Made by a program: the position numbers and the translations under genes
The notes under the pieces: generated by a model
The model's input: the letters and a program-made list of their open reading frames with translations, nothing else
What the model was told of the DNA's origin: nothing
Databases searched by the model: none
Shown here: positions 35,129-44,351 of the stretch, one piece after another
Position numbering within the stretch: the first letter of the stretch is position 1
Layout: each line of letters begins with the position of its first letter
Assembly (NCBI RefSeq): GCF_000454065.1
Contig: NZ_KE695651.1
Coordinates: forward strand, 80,942 to 144,941
Direction of reading: 5' to 3'
Origin: Brevibacillus thermoruber 423
Lineage (GTDB): Bacteria > Bacillota > Bacilli > Brevibacillales > Brevibacillaceae
Length of the DNA stretch: 64,000 nt

Positions 35129-35382
35129 CACTTTACGGAAAAATGGCTGCCCACCTACATCCGCCGCGATCTAACGGTACTGTTTTGCGGCATCAATCCG
35201 GGCCGCGTGTCGGCGACAGCCGGCTTTCACTACGCCAATCCGGCCAATCTGTTTTGGCGCGGACTGTACGAAGGCGGCCTCACGCCCCGGCAGCTAAAGC
35301 CGGAAGAGACGGCCCGCCTGCTCGAGTACGGCTACGGCATCACTGATCTGGTCTCCCGCCTCACCCGCTCCTCCGGCGATTT
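35129..35382 (+). pseudogene. Truncated inverted duplicate of the mug-type gene
   Basis: These 254 bp match the minus strand of 31346-31599 at about 96% (some ten differences) and encode the same FTEKWLPTYIRRDL...GITDLVSR segment. The copy lacks the mug start codon and ribosome binding site and stops (TAG) two codons after the homology ends, at the very end of the MaoC-like gene on the other strand. Most differences are silent; the exceptions are His to Pro (THRQ to TPRQ) and Pro to Leu (SRPTR to SRLTR). The copy lacks the C-terminal half and cannot be functional. Confidence 0.9.
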
Positions 35383-35385
35383 TGT

Positions 35386-35757
35386 CTAGCGCCTGATAAT
35401 CCCTTCAAACGCGCCTTCCAATACCTTCTTTCCCGCCTGGTTAAAGCACTCCACAGCGGCAGCGATTTCCACTTTGATTTCCTGCCGTTCATAACGGGTG
35501 ACGGTAACTTCACAGCGGATCGTGTCTCCCGTAAACACCGGCCTGAGAAAGGTAAACTCCATTTTTCTGGCAAGAACATGCAAGTCCCCACCGATTTTTG
35601 TCGGCAAGGTTGCGGTGAGCAAACCATGTACCATGAAACGCCCATGTTCGTCAGGCGTAATATGGTGCGCGCCGTTGTCGCCGGAAATTCTGCAAAACTC
35701 TTGCACATCCTGCTCGGTAAATGTTCTCTCCCACGTTAGGACATCGCCTGCCTGCAT
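35386..35757 (-). CDS. MaoC-like hot-dog hydratase/dehydratase
   Basis: A 123-residue single hot-dog domain protein. FTEQDVQEFCRISGDNGAHH is the hydratase 2 motif with the catalytic Asp/His pair; FMVHGLLTATL follows. The family hydrates enoyl-CoA/ACP or acts in related thioester reactions; the substrate is unknown. The ATG at 35757 has AAAGGGGG upstream. It begins 19 bases after the MBL-fold gene and is probably co-transcribed with it. The last codon is four bases from the mug fragment junction, so the fragment arrived without breaking the gene or trimmed only its end. Confidence 0.82.
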   Translation of the reverse strand: MQAGDVLTWERTFTEQDVQEFCRISGDNGAHHITPDEHGRFMVHGLLTATLPTKIGGDLHVLARKMEFTFLRPVFTGDTIRCEVTVTRYERQEIKVEIAAAVECFNQAGKKVLEGAFEGIIRR

Positions 35758-35776
35758 AAGCTTCCCCCTTTCTTCA

Positions 35777-36577
35777 TCATGAATGATAACCTTCCGTTGT
35801 CCAAACGCGAGGCTTGCTACTCCGCTCCATCCATTCCCTGGTTGGCGGCTGATAGGGTGTAGTGGCAATCAGATCATCACCACGCCAGCTTGCGGCTTTG
35901 GAGCGCAGCATTTCATCAAGCAGGATGGGGACAAATTCGTCCGGTTGCAGCTGGAACGAGTAGCGGGCAAAATCCCGGAACCATCCACACGATGGGAGGT
36001 AGGTATCGATTTCATCTTTTGACAGTCCGTCGTACATCATCAGGGTATAGGCAAAAATTCTCTTGCAAGCGTGCCATGCCATCTTTTCCGGCGCATGGAG
36101 CCACTTTTCCAGCCGATTTCTCGCATGATCAATCGCAACCAGAGGATTATCCAACGCAGGACCATGGCCGGAGTAGGCGTGTCGAATCGGAAGACTGGCC
36201 AGCCGCTCCAGGCTTTCGATTGATTGCTGAACGGCAGCGACTCCTTCACGAAAGATATTGATCCAGCCGATGTCATTCTTATGGAAAAGATCGCCACAAA
36301 TCAATACCTTCTCCTCAGGTTCGTACAAAGAGATATGCCCCAATGTATGACCAGGCGTGTGAACAACCTGCAGGATTCGGCGTCCTGTATGAATTTCATC
36401 GCCGTCAGATAGTCTTCTGTCGATCCGGTACTGCTCTACAGGCTGGTCCAACCACTCGGCACAGCATGCCTCCGGGTAGCCATGTTTGCACTGGAAACAT
36501 ACGTTCAAAAAAGAGAACCACGTGACAGTTTCCGCTTCCCAACACATTTTGATTGAGCGATCGTTCATTTTTGGCAT
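35777..36577 (-). pseudogene. MBL-fold metallo-hydrolase, apparently lacking its N-terminal metal motif
   Basis: The frame gives up to 266 residues. HTPGHTLGHISLYEPEEKVL and ICGDLFHKNDIG are the middle and third metal-binding regions of the metallo-beta-lactamase fold, and YSGHGPALDNP a later one. The defining HxHxDH motif, normally about 60-80 residues before HTPGH, is absent; the chain begins abruptly with MPKMNDRSIKMCWEAE. No frame upstream supplies it. A consensus promoter overlaps the first codon, so the upstream DNA looks newly joined. GC is visibly lower than in neighbouring genes. It is probably a 5'-truncated remnant that may still be transcribed with the MaoC-like gene. Confidence 0.65.
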
Positions 36578-36605
36578 TATACAAAATATTCCGTCAAAAT
36601 GTCAA
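36576..36605 (-). promoter_or_regulatory. Near-consensus promoter overlapping the MBL-fold reading frame start
   Basis: On the minus strand TTGACA (36600-36605), 18 bp, TATAAT (36576-36581). The -10 shares its AT with the first ATG, so transcripts would begin inside the frame. Confidence 0.65.
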
Positions 36606-36660
36606 CGTAGAAAACGCGAATACCACCCCGAGGAAATCAACATTACCCGTAAACCAAGCG

Positions 36661-36690
36661 TCCCGTCCCACTAAGACAGTGAGACGGGAT
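36661..36690. repeat. Imperfect stem-loop in intergenic DNA
   Basis: CCCGTCCCACT and AGTGAGACGGG can pair with one mismatch over a 5-nt loop. No T run follows on the plus strand. It may be a terminator remnant or part of a mobile-element end. Confidence 0.4.
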
Positions 36691-36721
36691 GTTTCTTGGC
36701 TGCTTTTTGGGATTCAATCAT

Positions 36722-36762
36722 TCGGGGTGCCTCTTTTGAGACAGCCCCTTTTCTATGGGGAC
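36722..36762. mobile_element. Possible insertion-sequence end remnant
   Basis: Read on the minus strand, GGGGCTGTCTCAAAAGAG resembles terminal repeats seen in several IS families (IS1182-like, recalled from general knowledge). No transposase or second end is present. It lies between the truncated MBL-fold gene and an intact MFS gene. Confidence 0.3.
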
Positions 36763-36807
36763 GACCTGCTTCATATAGATAGGAGATAGAGAGGGGAGTG
36801 GAAGGGA

Positions 36808-38001
36808 ATGCGAATTCTCCTGTTTGTCGTCTTGTTTCTCGTGTCGTTTGACATGCATGCGCAGACGCCGCTGCTCGCGCCGTACATGCTCGTGCTGGGG
36901 GCGTCGGGGGCGATGATCGGCGTGGTCCTGGGGGCGTACGCGATCAGCAATCTGGGCGGCAACCTGATCGCCGGACCGTTTTTGGATCGCTTTCCGAAAA
37001 AGTGGTTTGTCGCCGGGGGACTGCTCCTGGCCGGGCTGATCCTGAGCGGCCAGGGAGTGGTGCAGGTGCCGGAGCATTTCTTCGTGCTGCGCCTGATCCT
37101 GGGGTTTTTGATGGCGTTTGTCTCGCCGGCCTGTTTTGCCATGCTGGGGGAAACCGGACGGACGAGGGCGGAGCAGGGCGAACTGATGGCGAAAAACGGG
37201 ATGGTGCTGACGACGGCGGCGATTGTCTCGCCTGCGGTGGGCAGCTTCTTCGCGGTGCAGTTTGGCTACGGGCAGTCGTTTGTCATCCTGGGCGGCATCA
37301 TGGCGGCTGCCGGGGTGTTTGCCCTGCTGGTCCTGCCCGGCCGTCGAGCGGACGGCCGGAGCGTTTCCGACAGCGCTGCCAGCACCGCCAACAGCGCTGC
37401 CGTTGCTGCCCGCCTGCCGCAACAATCCTCTTTGATGGCCGTGGTGGCAAATCCGTACCTCTATCCCGCCTTTCTCGGCGGGTTTGCCGTCGTCTACGCG
37501 CAGGGGACGCTGATTTACGAGGTCCCGCTGCTGATCCAACGGCACGATCTTTCGCCTTCGGTGACGGGCATTTTGTTCAGTCTCAAGGGATTGGGGGCAC
37601 TGGCGACGCTCAGCCAGTTCTGGCTGGCCCGCACGTCCCCGGAGCAGCGCACGCTGGTCGGCCTCTGCCTGATGAGCCTGCTGACGTATGGGCTGGCGAT
37701 CGGCCTGGATGTGTCGCTGTATCTGATGATGTTTCTGTTCGGCATCTGCTCCGGCCTCCTGTTCCCGGCTTTGTCCACCATCCTGATGCTTCACGTGCCG
37801 CGCGACCTGTACGGGAGCGCGTTCAGCCTGTTTTCCGCTGTCACCTCCGCCGGTGCCATTCTCAGCCCCATCGTGGCGGGCATCATCGACAACTGGAACC
37901 ACTCGTTTTTTATCGTCTTCTTCGTCACCGGCGGCGCGTTTTTGCTCGGCGGTCTGCACCGGCTGATCCAGCAGGGAGCGGCATCGCCGATCGATCGCTA
38001 A
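36808..38001 (+). CDS. MFS transporter
   Basis: A 397-residue major facilitator with about 12 membrane segments in two halves split by a polar loop (about 185-210). GPFLDRFPKKW is the loop 2-3 motif A variant and RLILGFLMAFVSPACF a helix 4 region. It looks like a drug/solute efflux carrier; the substrate is not apparent. AAGGG precedes the ATG closely. It is not in the siderophore operon, which has its own MFS gene. Confidence 0.82.
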   Translation: MRILLFVVLFLVSFDMHAQTPLLAPYMLVLGASGAMIGVVLGAYAISNLGGNLIAGPFLDRFPKKWFVAGGLLLAGLILSGQGVVQVPEHFFVLRLILGFLMAFVSPACFAMLGETGRTRAEQGELMAKNGMVLTTAAIVSPAVGSFFAVQFGYGQSFVILGGIMAAAGVFALLVLPGRRADGRSVSDSAASTANSAAVAARLPQQSSLMAVVANPYLYPAFLGGFAVVYAQGTLIYEVPLLIQRHDLSPSVTGILFSLKGLGALATLSQFWLARTSPEQRTLVGLCLMSLLTYGLAIGLDVSLYLMMFLFGICSGLLFPALSTILMLHVPRDLYGSAFSLFSAVTSAGAILSPIVAGIIDNWNHSFFIVFFVTGGAFLLGGLHRLIQQGAASPIDR

Positions 38002-38023
38002 ACGGGCGGGAGGCGTCCCTCCC

Positions 38024-38869
38024 TCACTTTTCAACGTCGTCGGCCGGAGTAGGTCCTTTCGCCACCGGCAGGTCGTAGGAGCACCAGTCGCTCCAACTGC
38101 CGGGGTACAGTTTGGCGTCGGTCCGGCCGGCGGCGTGCAGGGCCAGGAGGTTGGTGCAGGCCGTCACGCCGGAGCCGCAGTAGACGATGATCTCCTGTCC
38201 GTCCAAGGGGGCAAACCGCTCCCGCAGCCGTTCAGGCGGCAGCATCGTGCCGTCCGCGGAGAGATTGTCCTTGTAAAAGAAGTGCAGGGCGCCGGGGATG
38301 TGTCCCGCTTTCGGATCGAGCGTTTCCTGTTCGCCGCGGTAGCGTTCGCCGGCGCGGGAGTCGAGCAGCGCCGTCCGTTCGCCGCGTTCCTGCACACCGC
38401 GGATGTCCACCAGCATGTCCGGCTGCAGACGGGGGATAAAGGTGCGCGGGGCGGGAGTGGGCACGTCGGCCGTCACCGGGTAGCCGGCCCGCTTCCAGGC
38501 GGCAAATCCGCCGTCCAGCACGGCCGCCTTCTCGTGCCCCAGGTAGCGGAGCAGCCACCAGAGCCGGCCGGCCATGGACATCTCCTGGTCGTCGTAGGCG
38601 ATCACGGTGACGCTCTCGTCAATACCCGCGCGGGACAGCCGGGCGGCGAGCGCTTCCGGATCGGGCAGCGGATGGCGTCCGCCATGCGTCTGTTTGGGGC
38701 CGGACAGGTCCCGCTCCAGATGGAAATAGAGGGCGCCGGGGATGTGCTCCTGGCGGTACTGTTCCTCGCCCAGGGCGGGGTTGTTCAGGGCAAAGCGGCA
38801 GTCGATGACGATCAGCCGGTCGTCCTGCAGGTGTTCGTACAGCCAACGGGGGGTAACGAGCGGTTGCAT
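38024..38869 (-). CDS. Two-domain sulfurtransferase (rhodanese / 3-mercaptopyruvate type)
   Basis: A 281-residue protein of two rhodanese domains. The N-terminal one is structural (VIDCRFALNNPALG, HIPGALYFHLERDLSG). The C-terminal one has the active-site loop YCGSGVTACTN with Cys in CGSGV, a mercaptopyruvate-sulfurtransferase-type loop. It moves sulfane sulfur to cyanide, thiols or acceptor proteins. The ATG has AAGGGTG upstream. It is divergent from the sbn operon, with about 300 bp between. Confidence 0.88.
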   Translation of the reverse strand: MQPLVTPRWLYEHLQDDRLIVIDCRFALNNPALGEEQYRQEHIPGALYFHLERDLSGPKQTHGGRHPLPDPEALAARLSRAGIDESVTVIAYDDQEMSMAGRLWWLLRYLGHEKAAVLDGGFAAWKRAGYPVTADVPTPAPRTFIPRLQPDMLVDIRGVQERGERTALLDSRAGERYRGEQETLDPKAGHIPGALHFFYKDNLSADGTMLPPERLRERFAPLDGQEIIVYCGSGVTACTNLLALHAAGRTDAKLYPGSWSDWCSYDLPVAKGPTPADDVEK

Positions 38870-39071
38870 GATTCACCCTTCTTTCGTTTTTCTTCCATGA
38901 TAGCAGATGGGTTGTCCCCGCGGCTATAACCGCGATAGCGTTTCCGAAAATCAGCGGGATGCGGGGGATTTCACGCAAAACGCTCACAGCGGACCATTGT
39001 CTCGATGTAAGAACAGGAGGGTTCCAACTAGAACGGGACCAAAGTCACATGAAAAATCTGCCAAAATAATA

Positions 39072-40175
<1,104 letters not shown>

Positions 40176-40198
40176 CAGCAAAAGGAGAGGAAATCGAC

Positions 40199-41212
40199 AT
40201 GTCTCGCCATCATTCCATCTTGTATTTGAGCAAGGAAGACATCATCGCGCTGGGAGGAAACGCTTCCGATCTGTACGTCACGGCTGTAAGCAGGGCGCTG
40301 GAACTGCATGCCAAACGCGATTTCGTGCAGCCGCTGAAACCGTACCTGCGCGTCAACGAAAAAGAGGGGCATATCGCCGACCGCATCATCGCGATGCCGG
40401 CCTACATCGGCGGAGAAGCGCCGGTGTCGGGGCTGAAGTGGATCGGAAGCAAGCACGACAACCCCAGCAGGCGGGGAATGGAACGCGCCAGCGGCCTCAT
40501 CATCCTGAACGATCCCGAGAGCAACTATCCGATCGCCGTGATGGAAGCCAGCCTGATCAGCGGCATGCGCACCGCAGCCGTGACCGTCATTGGAGCGCGT
40601 TACCTGGCGAAAAAAGGATTTGAACGTGTCGCGTGCATGGGATGCGGCGTGATCGCCCGCATGCAGCTTCGGTCCATGCTGGAACAGTTTCCGCAGATTA
40701 CCGCCATCCATCTCTTTGATCTGAACCCGGAAGCCGCTCGCGCATTGGCCGATCACTTGCGGGAAACGTATCCGCATGTAACGTTCGTGATCGCTCCGGA
40801 TGCAGAAAGCGCAGTCCGGGCAGGGGAAGTGGTCATCACGTGCACAGTGGTGGACCAGCCGTATATTCCGTATGAATGGCTGCAAAAAGGGGCGTTTGTC
40901 AGCAACATTTCCATCATGGACGTACATAAAGAAGTGTTTATCAAGGCGGATAAAGTGGTCGTGGACGATTGGGATCAGGCAAACCGCGAGAAAAAAGTCA
41001 TCAACCAGCTCGTTCTGGAAGGGAGGTTCTCGCGGGAGCAGCTTCATGCCGAGCTGGGGGAAATTCTGATCGGAGCGAAGGCCGGCAGGGAATCGGATGA
41101 GGAAGTGATCATCCTGAATCCGATGGGGATGGCGGTAGAAGACATTGCCAGCGCACAGGAAATCTACCGGAAGGCCGTAGCGGAAAACAAAGGCACCCGG
41201 TTACCTCTGTAA
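40199..41212 (+). CDS. sbnB: SbnB-like 2,3-diaminopropionate synthase (ornithine cyclodeaminase fold)
   Basis: A 337-residue NAD-dependent enzyme of the ornithine cyclodeaminase/mu-crystallin family, the same length as staphylococcal SbnB, which oxidatively cleaves ACEGA to L-Dap and 2-oxoglutarate. GLKWIGSKHDNPSRRGMERASG is a family-specific segment and ERVACMGCGVIARMQL the Rossmann NAD loop. The ATG at 40199 has AAAGGAGAGG upstream; an earlier in-frame ATG (40172) overlaps the sbnA stop and lacks a site. The 2-oxoglutarate released is itself a building block of staphyloferrin B. Confidence 0.92.
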   Translation: MSRHHSILYLSKEDIIALGGNASDLYVTAVSRALELHAKRDFVQPLKPYLRVNEKEGHIADRIIAMPAYIGGEAPVSGLKWIGSKHDNPSRRGMERASGLIILNDPESNYPIAVMEASLISGMRTAAVTVIGARYLAKKGFERVACMGCGVIARMQLRSMLEQFPQITAIHLFDLNPEAARALADHLRETYPHVTFVIAPDAESAVRAGEVVITCTVVDQPYIPYEWLQKGAFVSNISIMDVHKEVFIKADKVVVDDWDQANREKKVINQLVLEGRFSREQLHAELGEILIGAKAGRESDEEVIILNPMGMAVEDIASAQEIYRKAVAENKGTRLPL

Positions 41213-41239
41213 TCCCGCCTGAAAGGAGGTACACCACGG

Positions 41240-43111
41240 ATGGCTACCACGAAAGCGGAACACATGGTGTTTTGCGATCTGATCAACGCGATGCTGCACG
41301 AGAATCTGCTGGGATTTCGGGAAAAGGGGATCGTGTCGTCCGCATGGCTGAACGCATCGGGCAGCGGGCCGTACCCGCTGGACGAAGGGGAACGCTGCTA
41401 TTATGTCCCGCTGGATGGGCAGCGAACGGTGATGTTTCGCGTATTCCCGCGGCGTTTTCTTCAAGCGTACAAGATCAGCCGATTGCCCGTCGTGCTGCTG
41501 ACGGAGCGGGAAGGCAGCCTGACTGCGCAAGAGCTGCATCCGGCAGACTTCATGCGCGTCGTTGCCGATTCCGTATCCGAAGCGGAGCGTGCCGCCGCCT
41601 TGACCAACGTGCACGACTTTCTCGACGAATTGAGCGATGCCGTCCGGCATACGGAGCTGTCGCTTGCGGCCATGAGAGAGCATGCTATAAAACGAAATGA
41701 GTACGATTCTCCCTTGCTGCAGATGGAGCGGTTTTCCGCCCTTCGGGATCGGCCCTTTCATCCGACTTCGCGGGCGAAACGCGGGTGGAACGACGACGAC
41801 TATCAGCGGTACAGCCCGGAGTTTGGCCAATCATTCGGCCTGGATTGGATCGCGGTGCGGCGTGATCATATCCAGGCGGGCACAGGCCAGGAGGCGGCCG
41901 CCTTCATCCTGAATGAATCGGAACGCGAGACGCTTCGCCTGGCAGCCGCACGTGCCGGCATCGACGACGAGAATTACCTACTGCTCCCCGTTCACCCCTG
42001 GCAGATGGAGCATGTGCTGCCGTCGCTTTACCAGACCGAGATGGCCCGAAAGATTTGCGTACCGGTCATTCGAGGGTTGGGCGCGTTTCGGGCCACGTCA
42101 TCCGTTCGCGCGCTGGCTGCCCCGGGAAATGAACAATACCACGTCAAGGTGCCGATTGGCATCTATTCCCTTGGAGCACTGCGCGTGCTTCCGCCGCGTT
42201 ACCTTCACAACGGACAAAAGGGGCAGGCCTTGCTCAGGCAGCTCATCGAAAAAGACGCCCTGCTGCACAAACGGCTGCGTGTGTGCGACGAGTCCAACTG
42301 GTGGGGATATTCCGAACCGGACGGCGATCCGTTTGCTGACAAGCCGGGGCATCTCGCCTGCCTCATCCGGGAGTATCCGCGAGATCTGCTCGAGGATGAG
42401 CAAGTTGACCTGATCCCCATGTCTGCCCTGGCGGTGCTGGATCGCAGCGGGGAAAATCCGGTATTCGCCCAATGGGCGGCGAAGCGGTTTGGTGTGCAGA
42501 CGCGCAAAACCGAGGTGCTGGCGCTGTTTCGCGAGATTGCCCAGGTCTTTATCGAGACGACGCTCACGTGCTTCCGGTATGGAATCATGCCGGAAGTTCA
42601 CGGCCAGAACGTCCTGGTGATCATTCGGAATGAGCGGGCCTGCGGCTTGCTGCTGCGCGACCATGACACGATTCGCGTGCATCTCCCGTGGCTGGAGCGG
42701 GAGGGCCTGGCTGATCCCGCGTACGTGGTCAAGCCGGGTACCCCCAACAGCCTGATCAACGAAACACCCGCCCACCTGCTCTCGTATTTTCAAACGCTCG
42801 GGGTGCAGGTAAATCTTTACGCCATCGCGGATGCGCTGTCCGCCTCGTACGCCATCGAGGAAGCCCTGTTCTGGCAGGAGATCAAAAGCGTGATCGGCAT
42901 GTGCCTGTCCCATATCGATGTTCCGTCTGCGGTGCGTGACGTACTGCAGCAGCAGTTGATGGAGAGCGAGACATGGCCTACCCGCCTGCTGCTGACCCCG
43001 CTCTTGAAGCGAACGGGAACAGGCGGAGGCAGCATGCCCGCCGGTGTCGGGACAACGATAAATCCGCTGAAATGTGTAGGGGCCGAAGATGAATCCATCC
43101 AGCTTCGCTGA
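41240..43111 (+). CDS. sbnC: SbnC-like NIS siderophore synthetase (IucA/IucC family)
   Basis: A 623-residue ATP-dependent carboxylate-amine ligase. RPFHPTSRAKRGW is the ATP/phosphate loop region, LLPVHPWQMEHVLP the HPWQ motif, and MPEVHGQNVLVIIR and LLLRDHDTIR the C-terminal FhuF-like active-site pieces. Position after sbnB and before the MFS gene equals that of SbnC, which adds 2-oxoglutarate in the last step of staphyloferrin B synthesis. AAAGGAGGT lies nine bases before the ATG. It overlaps the next gene by 23 bases. Confidence 0.9.
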   Translation: MATTKAEHMVFCDLINAMLHENLLGFREKGIVSSAWLNASGSGPYPLDEGERCYYVPLDGQRTVMFRVFPRRFLQAYKISRLPVVLLTEREGSLTAQELHPADFMRVVADSVSEAERAAALTNVHDFLDELSDAVRHTELSLAAMREHAIKRNEYDSPLLQMERFSALRDRPFHPTSRAKRGWNDDDYQRYSPEFGQSFGLDWIAVRRDHIQAGTGQEAAAFILNESERETLRLAAARAGIDDENYLLLPVHPWQMEHVLPSLYQTEMARKICVPVIRGLGAFRATSSVRALAAPGNEQYHVKVPIGIYSLGALRVLPPRYLHNGQKGQALLRQLIEKDALLHKRLRVCDESNWWGYSEPDGDPFADKPGHLACLIREYPRDLLEDEQVDLIPMSALAVLDRSGENPVFAQWAAKRFGVQTRKTEVLALFREIAQVFIETTLTCFRYGIMPEVHGQNVLVIIRNERACGLLLRDHDTIRVHLPWLEREGLADPAYVVKPGTPNSLINETPAHLLSYFQTLGVQVNLYAIADALSASYAIEEALFWQEIKSVIGMCLSHIDVPSAVRDVLQQQLMESETWPTRLLLTPLLKRTGTGGGSMPAGVGTTINPLKCVGAEDESIQLR

Positions 43112-44351
43112 CCGAAACTTTCGCATGCTGTGGACGGGCCAGTTTTTCTCCATCTGCAGCTTGACCGTCATGGTTCCCCTCCTGCCCTTTTATCTCGCGG
43201 AGCTGGGAGCGGTGACCCCCGAAGCAAACGGGTTATGGACGGGGCTGTCCCTGGCGGCTCCCGCCGTGACGCTGTCGCTGTCTTCCCCCGTCTGGGGAAA
43301 GTACGGGGATCGCTTCGGAAGGAAGTGGATGGTCGTCCGGGCGCTGATCGGGATTGCGGCCAGTCTGGGATTGATGGGTCTGGCCCAAACCCCCCTGCAG
43401 TTTTTCCTGGCGAGACTGCTCCAGGGCGCGTGCGGAGGGGTGGTGGATGCCGCCGCTGCCTTTACCGGGTCGCAGGCGAGAGAGGGAACGGAGGGCCGCG
43501 TGATGGGAAGCCTGCAGAGCGCTACCGCGGCCGGTTCCCTCTTGGGGCCGCTTGTTGGCGGAACGTTGACGGATGTGTTCGGCTTTCGGCCGATTTTGTG
43601 GGCGACAGCACTGCTGCTTGGTTTTTGCGGATTGGGGGCGGCGATGGTGCTGAAGGAACCACCTCGGGAGATGCACGTCCCTCATCGGGAGAACGTGTCG
43701 CTGCCACACGCGTGGAGAAACGTGCTGCGGCACCGCCGAATGCGAAATGTCCTGGTGGCGGGGATGCTGGCCCAATTCGGAGCGTTTGGATTGGTGACGG
43801 TGTTTGCCCCCCGTGTGCAGGAAATGGTCGGATCCGCGTACGCCGCCAGTTGGGTGGGCGTGCTGCAGGCCGTGACCTGGGGCGCAACATTGTTCGGCTC
43901 CCTGTGGTGGGGGCGTCGCAACGACCGGATCCAGGTGGAAAAAAACGTGTGCGCCGCCTTGGCGGGATGCGGCGTAAGCGTGATGCTGCAAGCCATCCCG
44001 GCGAGCGTGGGCTGGTTGATTCCGCTGCGCGTCCTGCAGGGATTTTGCTTTGCCGCCCTGGTTCCGTCGATTTTCCTGGTGGTTGCCAAAGCGTCCCATG
44101 AAAAACAGAGGGGGGTTAACATAGGGATCTCCAATTCCGTTCTCGTCATGGGGCAAATTGCCGGCTCGTTATGGGGGGCCGCATTTGCCGCCTATCTTCC
44201 CATGGAATGGACATTTGCGATCATGGGGTTCTCGTTTTTGGCAGGGGCTGTTTGGCTCGTCGCAAGCACCCGGCATGCCGTGTCCACTCCGTCCTTTACA
44301 ACCATCATGATGAGGTGGAGAACGAACGATGACAAACAAATCGATCTCTGA
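43089..44351 (+). CDS. sbnD: SbnD-like MFS siderophore exporter
   Basis: A 420-residue major facilitator with about 12 membrane segments. GKYGDRFGRKWMVVRAL is a textbook loop 2-3 motif A, and RLLQGACGGVVDAAAAFTG the helix 4-5 region of drug:H+ antiporters. In staphylococci SbnD occupies this slot and is thought to export the siderophore. The start lies within the end of sbnC and the end within the start of sbnE, so expression is coupled. Confidence 0.88.
   Translation: MNPSSFADRNFRMLWTGQFFSICSLTVMVPLLPFYLAELGAVTPEANGLWTGLSLAAPAVTLSLSSPVWGKYGDRFGRKWMVVRALIGIAASLGLMGLAQTPLQFFLARLLQGACGGVVDAAAAFTGSQAREGTEGRVMGSLQSATAAGSLLGPLVGGTLTDVFGFRPILWATALLLGFCGLGAAMVLKEPPREMHVPHRENVSLPHAWRNVLRHRRMRNVLVAGMLAQFGAFGLVTVFAPRVQEMVGSAYAASWVGVLQAVTWGATLFGSLWWGRRNDRIQVEKNVCAALAGCGVSVMLQAIPASVGWLIPLRVLQGFCFAALVPSIFLVVAKASHEKQRGVNIGISNSVLVMGQIAGSLWGAAFAAYLPMEWTFAIMGFSFLAGAVWLVASTRHAVSTPSFTTIMMRWRTNDDKQIDL

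Noticed and set aside
36808-38001. MFS gene as siderophore exporter
   Set aside because: It is outside the Fur-preceded operon, on the far side of the divergent sulfurtransferase gene, and the operon has its own SbnD-like exporter.
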